Positions 1 through 5,826 of a DNA stretch of 8,012 bases are shown here, piece after piece (the stretch's first letter is position 1; each line of letters starts with the position of its first letter). The DNA comes from Ruminococcus flavefaciens (GTDB taxonomy: Bacteria > Bacillota > Clostridia > Oscillospirales > Ruminococcaceae), in the NCBI GenBank assembly GCA_002348905.1, contig DEBW01000039.1, positions 3,332-11,343 on the forward strand, read 5' to 3'. The notes below the pieces were generated by a model. That model saw only the letters and a list, made by a program, of their open reading frames with translations. It searched no databases and was not told the DNA's origin. The translations under genes were made by a program, and so were the position numbers.

Positions 1-296
1 GCCTCCGGCTGGTAGTAGTCGTAATAGGATACGAAGTATTCCACCGCATTTTCGGGGAAAAACTCCCTGAACTCAGAGCATAGCTGCGCTGCGAGTATTT
101 TGTTATGGGCGAGTACGAGTGTAGGCTTGTTCACACGGGCTATGACATTCGCCATAGTAAAGGTCTTTCCCGAACCGGTAACGCCTAAGAGTATCTGCTC
201 TTTTTTGCCGTGTTCTATGCCGTCAACGAGTTTGTCTATAGCCTCCGGCTGGTCGCCGGCAGGAGCATATTCAGAATGAAGTATAAAGTGATCCAT
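1..296 (-). CDS. uvrB: UvrABC system protein B, N-terminal part (cut by window edge)
   Basis: This is the first 98 codons of UvrB, the DNA helicase-like damage-verification subunit of nucleotide excision repair. UvrB receives DNA from UvrA, opens the strands around the lesion and recruits the UvrC nuclease in the cytoplasm. The start is ATG at 296, with GGAGGT ending 4 nt upstream. Visible landmarks are the GDQPEAI motif (residues 14-20), the Walker A loop GVTGSGKT (38-45), the AHNK-LAAQL helicase motif Ia (63-72) and YFVSYYDYYQPEA (87-99), which leads into the beta-hairpin that clamps DNA. One oddity is Ile67, where the family nearly always has Thr (NKT). The rest of the protein, normally about 650-680 residues, lies outside the window. 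It follows the upstream methyltransferase gene by 16 nt, so it is probably co-transcribed with it. The identification is essentially certain. Confidence 0.97.
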   Translation of the reverse strand, partial: MDHFILHSEYAPAGDQPEAIDKLVDGIEHGKKEQILLGVTGSGKTFTMANVIARVNKPTLVLAHNKILAAQLCSEFREFFPENAVEYFVSYYDYYQPE

Positions 297-312
297 AGTT
301 ACCTCCGGAATA

Positions 313-1125
313 TCAGCGCTTCAAATGGGCTAATTGATAAAATGCCACAGCCGAAGCTGCTGCAACGTTGAGAGAGTCTACCTCATGTGACATCGGTATG
401 CATACAGTATAGTCGCAGGCTCTGATAGTCTCAGTTGAAAGGCCGTCACCCTCAGCTCCGAGTATCACAGCGAGTTTTTCTTCTGAATTGAGCTTTTCAT
501 CGTCGATATCGACTGAATCATCTTCAAGAGCCATAGCAGCTGTCTTGAAGCCGAGACTATGAAGAAGTTCCATATCTGTATTATTACCGGACATAAAAGT
601 CCACGGCACTTGAAAAACTGTACCCATACTTACACGGGATGAACGTCTGTAAAGCGGATCAGAGCAGCTCTCGGTAAGTATGACAGCATCCATGCCGAGT
701 GCTGCCGCAGAGCGGAATATCGCTCCGACATTTGTAGGGTTCACGACGTTTTCAAGTACAGCTATGCGTTTAGCGTCACGGCATATATCACTGACAGATG
801 AAAGTTCATTCCGTCGCATTGCACAAAGCGCTCCACGTATCAGTTTGAAGCCTGTTACAGATGTTATTGTTTCGTCATCAGCTGTGTAGACCGGCACATT
901 TGCAGCCCCGATAACTCCGGCAGCTTCACCTGTGATATCTTTGCGGCTGCAAAGTATCGACATCGGAGTATAGCCGCCTTTTATAGCTCTTTCAATGACT
1001 TTCGGACTTTCAGCGATAAATACTCCCAAGTCCGGCTCGTAATAGTGCAGGAGATGAGTTTCTTTCTGCTGACGGTAAAAATCAAGTTCAGGTGCGTTTA
1101 TATCAGTTATCTCTATAATATCCAT
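313..1125 (-). CDS. TrmH/SpoU-family RNA 2'-O-methyltransferase
   Basis: This 270-residue protein is predicted to transfer a methyl group from S-adenosylmethionine to a ribose 2'-OH in rRNA or tRNA. The N-terminal part (about 18-105) resembles the SpoU substrate-binding domain, with GVFIAESPKVIERAIKGGY at 34-52. The C-terminal part is the knotted SPOUT catalytic domain. Motif 1 is NPTNVGAIFRSAAALG (129-144), with the likely catalytic Arg138. DPLYRRSSRVSMG follows (156-168). Motif 2 is LAVILGAEGDGLS (218-230) and motif 3 is IPMSHEVDSLNVAAASAVAF (243-262). Length and motif spacing are complete for the family. The start is ATG at 1125, with AAGGA about 8 nt upstream and a good promoter beyond it. 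Related enzymes include RlmB, TsnR and TrmH. The exact RNA target cannot be read from sequence, so no symbol is given. It is the first gene of a probable operon with uvrB. Confidence 0.93.
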   Translation of the reverse strand: MDIIEITDINAPELDFYRQQKETHLLHYYEPDLGVFIAESPKVIERAIKGGYTPMSILCSRKDITGEAAGVIGAANVPVYTADDETITSVTGFKLIRGALCAMRRNELSSVSDICRDAKRIAVLENVVNPTNVGAIFRSAAALGMDAVILTESCSDPLYRRSSRVSMGTVFQVPWTFMSGNNTDMELLHSLGFKTAAMALEDDSVDIDDEKLNSEEKLAVILGAEGDGLSTETIRACDYTVCIPMSHEVDSLNVAAASAVAFYQLAHLKR

Positions 1126-1157
1126 ATTATCGTTCCTTTTAAAAAGATACTACTTAT

Positions 1158-1186
1158 ATTATAACACATTTGTTCGGATTCATCAA
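1158..1186 (-). promoter_or_regulatory. Sigma-A promoter for the RNA methyltransferase-uvrB operon
   Basis: Read on the minus strand, TTGATG (1186-1181) is followed by a 17-nt spacer and a perfect TATAAT (1163-1158). The -10 box carries the TGT extension just upstream. Transcription would start near 1151 and leave a leader of about 26 nt before the ATG at 1125. This is a near-consensus housekeeping promoter. Confidence 0.82.
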
Positions 1187-1190
1187 TGCC

Positions 1191-1204
1191 TTTTGTAAAC
1201 AAAA
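1191..1204. repeat. Short inverted repeat between divergent promoters
   Basis: TTTTGT and ACAAAA form a perfect 6-bp inverted repeat around a central AA. It lies just upstream of the -35 box of the methyltransferase promoter and just before the direct-repeat array of the divergent gene. It could be a small operator, but AT-rich palindromes this short arise by chance, so it is only noted. Confidence 0.3.
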
Positions 1205-1205
1205 A

Positions 1206-1238
1206 TTGAGTTACAGTTGAGATTGAGTTGAGGTTGAA
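1206..1238 (+). promoter_or_regulatory. Three 11-bp direct repeats, likely regulator-binding array
   Basis: Three units start at 1206, 1217 and 1228: TTGAGTTACAG, TTGAGATTGAG and TTGAGGTTGAA. The TTGAG core therefore recurs every 11 bp, one helical turn, with a second TTGA core half a unit later in the last two. The array ends 4 nt before the -10 box of the fused ABC transporter gene and covers the -35 position. Tandem sites with about 11-bp spacing at that location are typical of OmpR/PhoB-family response regulators acting as activators. The regulator is not encoded in this window. The repeats are seen directly; the function is inferred. Confidence 0.6.
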
Positions 1239-1242
1239 GGAA

Positions 1243-1248
1243 TATAAT
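1243..1248 (+). promoter_or_regulatory. -10 box of the fused ABC transporter gene
   Basis: TATAAT lies 31 nt upstream of the ATG at 1280. No -35 hexamer sits at the usual 16-18 nt: the best candidates are TTGAGA at 1217 (20-nt spacer) and TTGAGT at 1223 (14-nt spacer), both part of the repeat array. A consensus -10 with an ill-spaced -35 fits a promoter that depends on an activator. The start point would be near 1255. Confidence 0.6.
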
Positions 1249-1279
1249 AACATTGTACCAATAACAAAGGAGGAATAAT

Positions 1280-4200
1280 ATGCTTGAACTTAAAGGCATT
1301 AAAAAAGACTACCTTGCAGGCGAGAATACTGTTCATGCCCTGAAAGGAATCGACCTGAAATTCAGGAATTCAGAATTTGTCTCTATACTTGGTCAGTCCG
1401 GATGCGGAAAGACTACTATGCTGAATATTATCGGCGGTCTTGACAAGTATACTGAGGGTGACCTCGTTATAAACGGACGCTCCACCAAGGAATACAAAGA
1501 CCGTGACTGGGATGCTTACCGCAACCACTCTATCGGCTTCGTTTTCCAGAGCTATAACCTCATACCGCATCAGACTGTATTGCAGAACGTTGAGCTTGCG
1601 CTTACTCTTTCCGGTGTATCAAAAAATGACCGCCGTGAACGTGCTAAGAAAGCTCTTGAACAGGTAGGACTTGGCAATCAGTTACACAAGCGTCCTTCTG
1701 AAATGTCAGGCGGACAGATGCAGCGTGTGGCTATCGCAAGAGCTATAGTAAACGATCCTGATATCATCCTCGCTGATGAGCCTACCGGCGCTCTCGACAC
1801 CAAGACCAGCGAACAGGTAATGGATATCCTCAAGGATATCGCTAAAGACCGTCTTGTTATCATGGTAACTCACAATCCGGAGCTTGCTCAGGAGTATTCA
1901 ACAAGAATCGTTCGTATGCGTGACGGTCAGATTCAGGAGGATTCAGCTCCTCTGACTGAAAAGGAGATGCAGATAGAAGAAGTACGTGACAAGACCGTAC
2001 AGGACGAACAGGCTGCAAACAAGAAGAAAAAGCCTTCAATGTCCTTTGCTACTTCTCTCGGACTTTCCATGAAAAACCTTTTCACCAAGAAAGGACGTAC
2101 CGCTCTTACATCTTTCGCAGGAAGCATAGGTATCATAGGTATTGCGCTGATATACTCGGTATCACAGGGATTCCAGAACTATATCGACGCTATCCAGGAA
2201 GAAACTCTTTCGTCATATCCGCTGACTATTGAGCATACCAATACCGACCTTTCAGCTATTATGGAAACTTTCATGAAGCTCGGAAGCGGTGAGATAGAAC
2301 ACGAAAAAGATGCTGTATACAAACGTTCTGCTATATATGAGATAGTCAATGCTTTCAATGATAAGGAAAATTCCGAGAACGACCTCAAATCTTTCAAGGC
2401 TTTCATTGAAGAACAGAATGATGATGAAATGTCTAAGCTTCATAACGCTCTCAACGGCATACAGTACTCATACGATTATGATATGCTTGTATACACCAAA
2501 AACGTTGATGATGACATAATCATATCAGATTCTCAACAGCTTATGACTGAACTTATGGCTGAGAGCATGAATATTGATATGTCGGCAATGTCAAGTATGA
2601 ACGGCAATTCAATGATGGGCGGTATGATGGGCAGCAATATGCAGATGAAGCTCTGGCAGGAAATGCTCTCAGGTGAGAACGGCAAGCCTATAAGTCCGCT
2701 TCTTGAAAAGCAGTACGATGTGGTTTACGGTTCATGGCCGAACAGCTACGATGAGGTCGTACTTGTTCTTGATAAGAATAACGAGCTGAATGACGTTGCT
2801 CTCTATGCTCTCGGACTTGAAAACAAGGAAGAGATAGACAAGATCATGGACGCTGCTATGGACGGCACTACTACCGTTGATTTCGAGCAGAAAACATGGA
2901 GCTATGAGGATATCTGCAAGAGAAACTACCGTGTAGTCCTCAACTCTGACTGCTACAAGTACGATAATTCAACAGGAACTTATACAGACCTCCGTGAAAC
3001 TGATGCAGGTCTGACATACCTTTATGATAATGGTATCGACATCAAGGTAAGCGGTATCATCCGTCCTAACGAGGATTCAAAAACAGCTATGCTGACCGGT
3101 TCTATCGGATATACCAAGGAACTTACCGAGTATATCATCGAACATTCAAGCAGTGCTGATGTAATAAAGGCTCAGCTCGATACTCCGGATAAGGACGTTA
3201 TTTCAGGTCTTCCGTTCAAACCGGCGGCAGGTACTCTCACAGACGATGAAAAAGAGGAGCTTTTCCGCACATATATCAGCTCTATGAATGACACTGAAAA
3301 GACTGCTCTTTATGTACAGCTCATGACAACTCCTAAGCCTGACGAGCTTGAAAAAATGACAGCCGATGCTATGAAGGATGTCAAGCGTGAGGATATGGAA
3401 GCTGCTCTCATACAGATGCTTACTCAGCAGATGGGAGTAGGCGAGGAGGATATCAGGAGCTACCTTGCTATGATGAGCGATGATGACCTCACGAGTGCTT
3501 ATACTCAGGGCGTTCAGGAGCAGATAAAGGCTCAGTACGCTCAGCAGGTTATGGCTCAGATAGGTACTATGCAGCCGGAAGAAATGCTTGCTGGACTTGA
3601 TGCTCTCCTTGACAGTCTTACAGCTGAACAGTTCGCATATTACTATGATGAGATAGTTGAGTTCTCAAATTCAACTTACGAGGATAATCTCCGCAAAATG
3701 GGATATCTTGATATAGATGATCCGTCAACGGTAAATCTCTATGCAAACTCATTCGAGAACAAGGATGTTATCGAGGACGTTATCAAGGAATACAACGAAG
3801 GCAAGGACGAACTTGACCAGATAAAGTATACTGACTATATCGGTATCATGATGAGCAGTATCACTACTATAATCAATGCGATTACCTATGTTCTCATAGC
3901 ATTCGTAAGTATATCACTTATTGTTTCATCCATCATGATCGGCGTTATAACTCTTATCTCCGTTCAGGAGCGTACTAAGGAGATCGGTATTCTCCGTGCG
4001 ATCGGTGCTTCAAAGAAAAACGTCAGCAATATGTTCAATGCCGAGACTATGCTCATAGGCTTCACATCAGGCGTACTTGGCGTTATCGTGTCGTGGATAG
4101 CAACATTCCCGATAAATGCTGTTATCAAGGGACTTACCGGCATAACAAACCTCAAAGCGGTTCTTCCTCTGCCGGCTGCGCTTATACTTATACTCATAAG

Positions 4201-4285
4201 CATTTCACTTACACTTATCTCAGGTATCATACCTTCAAGAAGCGCTGCAAAGAAAGACCCTGTTGTTGCACTCAGAACAGAATAA
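1280..4285 (+). CDS. Fused ABC transporter ATPase/permease, MacB/FtsX type, with large extracellular domain
   Basis: This 1001-residue membrane protein combines ATPase and permease in one chain. The ATPase (1-225) is of the LolD/MacB class and has all catalytic motifs: Walker A GQSGCGKTT (38-46), Q-loop Gln90, signature MSGGQ (142-146), Walker B IILADEPTG (162-170) and His198. A charged linker with four consecutive lysines (248-251) precedes transmembrane helix 1 (about 276-297). An extracellular domain of roughly 550 residues follows, then FtsX-type helices near 866-895, 924-950 and 963-983. The loop ERTKEIGILRAIGASK (897-912) is the hallmark FtsX/MacB cytoplasmic segment. Family members do not carry substrates through a channel; they transmit ATPase movement to the extracellular side (efflux, lipoprotein release or peptide resistance). 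The protein is longer than MacB (about 650 residues) because of its extracellular domain, which has a methionine-rich stretch (426-462) and acidic helical repeats (654-793). The start is supported by AAAGGAGG 6 nt upstream of the ATG. The gene stands alone between promoter and terminator. Its substrate is unknown. Confidence 0.93.
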   Translation: MLELKGIKKDYLAGENTVHALKGIDLKFRNSEFVSILGQSGCGKTTMLNIIGGLDKYTEGDLVINGRSTKEYKDRDWDAYRNHSIGFVFQSYNLIPHQTVLQNVELALTLSGVSKNDRRERAKKALEQVGLGNQLHKRPSEMSGGQMQRVAIARAIVNDPDIILADEPTGALDTKTSEQVMDILKDIAKDRLVIMVTHNPELAQEYSTRIVRMRDGQIQEDSAPLTEKEMQIEEVRDKTVQDEQAANKKKKPSMSFATSLGLSMKNLFTKKGRTALTSFAGSIGIIGIALIYSVSQGFQNYIDAIQEETLSSYPLTIEHTNTDLSAIMETFMKLGSGEIEHEKDAVYKRSAIYEIVNAFNDKENSENDLKSFKAFIEEQNDDEMSKLHNALNGIQYSYDYDMLVYTKNVDDDIIISDSQQLMTELMAESMNIDMSAMSSMNGNSMMGGMMGSNMQMKLWQEMLSGENGKPISPLLEKQYDVVYGSWPNSYDEVVLVLDKNNELNDVALYALGLENKEEIDKIMDAAMDGTTTVDFEQKTWSYEDICKRNYRVVLNSDCYKYDNSTGTYTDLRETDAGLTYLYDNGIDIKVSGIIRPNEDSKTAMLTGSIGYTKELTEYIIEHSSSADVIKAQLDTPDKDVISGLPFKPAAGTLTDDEKEELFRTYISSMNDTEKTALYVQLMTTPKPDELEKMTADAMKDVKREDMEAALIQMLTQQMGVGEEDIRSYLAMMSDDDLTSAYTQGVQEQIKAQYAQQVMAQIGTMQPEEMLAGLDALLDSLTAEQFAYYYDEIVEFSNSTYEDNLRKMGYLDIDDPSTVNLYANSFENKDVIEDVIKEYNEGKDELDQIKYTDYIGIMMSSITTIINAITYVLIAFVSISLIVSSIMIGVITLISVQERTKEIGILRAIGASKKNVSNMFNAETMLIGFTSGVLGVIVSWIATFPINAVIKGLTGITNLKAVLPLPAALILILISISLTLISGIIPSRSAAKKDPVVALRTE

Positions 4286-4303
4286 AATATTTCATACTTG
4301 TTT

Positions 4304-4340
4304 ACAGCCTGGGAGAATATCTCAGGCTGTTGACTTTTTT
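4304..4340 (+). terminator. Rho-independent terminator of the fused ABC transporter gene
   Basis: ACAGCCTGGG (4304-4313) pairs with CTCAGGCTGT (4321-4330) in a 10-bp stem with one G-U pair and a 7-nt loop. A run of six T (4335-4340) follows four bases after the stem. It begins 18 nt after the stop codon at 4285. Confidence 0.85.
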
Positions 4341-4358
4341 ATGGCAAAATTATATAAT
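4330..4358 (+). promoter_or_regulatory. Sigma-A promoter of the DUF4298 gene
   Basis: TTGACT (4330-4335), a 17-nt spacer and a perfect TATAAT (4353-4358) make a near-consensus promoter. Its -35 box begins at the last base of the preceding terminator stem and runs into the T-tract. The start would be near 4365, giving a leader of about 32 nt. This lets the small gene be expressed independently of the transporter upstream. Confidence 0.82.
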
Positions 4359-4377
4359 ATTAGCAGATATTTTGGTT

Positions 4378-4384
4378 AAAGGAG
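4378..4384 (+). promoter_or_regulatory. Ribosome binding site with long spacing
   Basis: AAAGGAG is a strong Shine-Dalgarno sequence, but it ends 12 nt before the ATG at 4397, longer than the usual 5-9 nt. An in-frame TAA at 4391-4393 rules out any nearer upstream start, so ATG 4397 is kept. The long gap may lower translation. Confidence 0.6.
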
Positions 4385-4396
4385 CAATTTTAAGCT

Positions 4397-4738
4397 ATGA
4401 AAAAACAGTTCAATGATAAGAAAAATTATGATACCGCTCTTGAACGCATAAGGGATATGGAGTGCAGATTTGACAGAGTTCAGTCGGCTTTGAGTGAACT
4501 TCAGAAGTCTGTTGAAGCTTATTCAGATGTTCTTGATGATATAGCCGGGCTTGATGATTATTACAGCGGAGACTGGAAATCAGATTTTTCTGCTGATGAG
4601 AATGGTGAGCTGCCTGCCGGACTTAAACGAGGTGTACTCTCCGAGGACGGACTGTGGAACTTCTTTGAGGAAAACAGGGAACTTCGTGAGCAAATGCAAG
4701 ATTTATGCGATAAACTGAAAAAGTATGACAGATTTTAA
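4397..4738 (+). CDS. DUF4298 family protein
   Basis: This is a small acidic cytoplasmic protein of 113 residues with no signal peptide or membrane segment. I recognise the DUF4298 pattern: an N-terminal amphipathic helix with ERIRDMECRFDRV (15-27), a second helix ending in IAGLDDYY (48-55), then a conserved core with SGDWKSDF, DENGELPAGLKRGVLSEDGLW (68-88) and a C-terminal helix rich in Glu, Leu and Lys. The first two helices have heptad-like spacing and could form a coiled-coil hairpin. The family has no assigned function that I know of. The gene has its own promoter and is flanked by terminators, so it is transcribed alone. Its last codons form half of a convergent terminator, and its stop TAA shares the TTAA of the opposing gene's stop. 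Family assignment is from memory of the motif. Confidence 0.85.
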   Translation: MKKQFNDKKNYDTALERIRDMECRFDRVQSALSELQKSVEAYSDVLDDIAGLDDYYSGDWKSDFSADENGELPAGLKRGVLSEDGLWNFFEENRELREQMQDLCDKLKKYDRF

Positions 4739-4757
4739 GCTTCTGTCATACTTTTGT
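4718..4757. terminator. Bidirectional terminator across two convergent gene ends
   Basis: A 14-bp perfect inverted repeat, AAAAGTATGACAGA (4719-4732) and TCTGTCATACTTTT (4742-4755), encloses a 9-nt loop holding both stop codons. T-runs occur on the 3' side in each direction: TTTT then GTATTTTT on plus, and TTTTT on minus. The stem is AT-rich, but its symmetry and position fit termination of both the DUF4298 gene and the importer operon. Confidence 0.78.
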
Positions 4758-5826
4758 ATTTTTCATATAGTGTTTTATTTGCAGCGTTCATAGTACCAAA
4801 ATACTTGGTACAGCATATGACTTCGCTGCATTTTTCCATTATGCTGATTGCTTTCTGCAAGTTTTCGCTGCTGATAGGTTCAAAGGCTTTTTCAGCTATG
4901 AGTTCAGCGGCAAGACTTTTGGCAACTGGATATTCAATGTCATTTTCATGTATGATACCGGCGGCGAACGGTATTCCCTGACGCTGTAAACTACGGTATG
5001 TGTCTATACCGCTTCCGCCTCCGCCAATGACGAATACCTGTGGTTCTCCTTGAACTTTCGCAGCTTCGGCAGTACCGAAAGACGGCAGGAAAGTTCCGCT
5101 GGTTATGCCGTAAAGCTCGCTGATGTAATCTCCGGAAAATATCTCCTCTGGACTGCCGGTACGGTCGGCTTTATTTCCTTTTATGCAGAGTATCCTGTCA
5201 GAAAAGCGCTGAGCAAGGTCGAGTTCGTGCAAAGTCATAATAACGGCTATATTTCTGTCTCTTGCAAGCTCTTTAAGAATATTCAGCAGTTTCAGCTTGT
5301 TGTTTATGTCGAGAAAAGAGGTCGGCTCGTCGAGTATAAGTATCTGTGGCTGCTGGGCTATTGCTCTTGCGAGCATTACAGTCTGACGCTGACCGTCACT
5401 GATAAAGCGGATATCAGTATCACGCAAATGCATAATACCTGTAAGCTTCATTGCTTCATGGACAATTTTTCTGTCATTTTCGGAAAGTATGCCAAGTCTG
5501 CCGGTATACGGATAACGACCTGTTGAAACGATGTCCTCGCAGGTCATTTTTTCTGCGGTTATCCTGTCAGTCAGGCAGACTGATAATGTCTTTGCGATAT
5601 CATGAGTGCTCATAGCCGTGATGTCGGTATTGTTTATGCTGACAGTACCGGCAAGCAATGGAAGCTGTGAAGTGATACTTCGCAGTATCGTTGATTTTCC
5701 TGCACCGTTTGCGCCGATGATAGTGAGTATCTCTCCTGAGCGCACTTCAATATCTATGCCGCTTACAATTACTTTTTTACCGTATCCTACAGACATTGCA
5801 TCTGATGTAAGAATGATATCGTTCAT
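4735..5826 (-). CDS. ABC importer ATPase, FecE/BtuD class, with extra C-terminal domain
   Basis: This is the cytoplasmic ATPase that powers the FecCD permease encoded just upstream; it would drive uptake of an iron chelate, haem or corrinoid. From the ATG at 5826 it is 363 residues. The nucleotide-binding domain (about 5-235) has Walker A GANGAGKST (38-46), Walker B ILILDEPTSFLD (162-173) and the H-loop His200. The signature reads ISDGQRQ (142-148) instead of LSGGQ, and the Q-loop position appears to be Thr86 in SVCLTDR. After the usual end of the family (about 255 residues) comes an extra domain (about 261-363) opening with VFVIGGGGSG and containing HENDIEYPVAKSL and KYFGTMNAANKT. It looks like a Rossmann-type fold of unknown role. 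I prefer ATG 5826 over GTG 5829 because AAAGAGG lies 6 nt before the ATG but only 3 nt before the GTG. The permease stop overlaps the start as TGATG, implying coupled translation. The substrate is not decidable here. Confidence 0.92.
   Translation of the reverse strand: MNDIILTSDAMSVGYGKKVIVSGIDIEVRSGEILTIIGANGAGKSTILRSITSQLPLLAGTVSINNTDITAMSTHDIAKTLSVCLTDRITAEKMTCEDIVSTGRYPYTGRLGILSENDRKIVHEAMKLTGIMHLRDTDIRFISDGQRQTVMLARAIAQQPQILILDEPTSFLDINNKLKLLNILKELARDRNIAVIMTLHELDLAQRFSDRILCIKGNKADRTGSPEEIFSGDYISELYGITSGTFLPSFGTAEAAKVQGEPQVFVIGGGGSGIDTYRSLQRQGIPFAAGIIHENDIEYPVAKSLAAELIAEKAFEPISSENLQKAISIMEKCSEVICCTKYFGTMNAANKTLYEKYKSMTEA

Noticed and set aside
1..253. A 13-bp direct repeat, GCCTCCGGCTGGT, at 1-13 and 241-253.
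   Set aside because: Both copies lie in uvrB in the same frame and encode the conserved QPEA of GDQPEA and YYQPEA, so the match comes from protein conservation, not an attachment site.
680..889. A 69-codon plus-strand frame inside the RNA methyltransferase gene.
   Set aside because: It is antisense to the conserved SpoU region and lacks translation signals of its own.
1206..1238. The TTGAG repeats as the start of a CRISPR array or satellite.
   Set aside because: There are only three units of 11 bp with no spacers, and they sit exactly at a promoter, which fits regulator sites better.
4093..4416. A 107-codon plus-strand open frame across the end of the transporter gene and into the next gene.
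   Set aside because: It is out of frame with both genes, its product has no recognisable pattern, it crosses a terminator, and it has no ribosome binding site.
5050..5526. A 158-codon plus-strand open frame inside the importer ATPase gene.
   Set aside because: It is antisense to strongly conserved ATPase motifs and shows no family features; it is a shadow of the coding strand.
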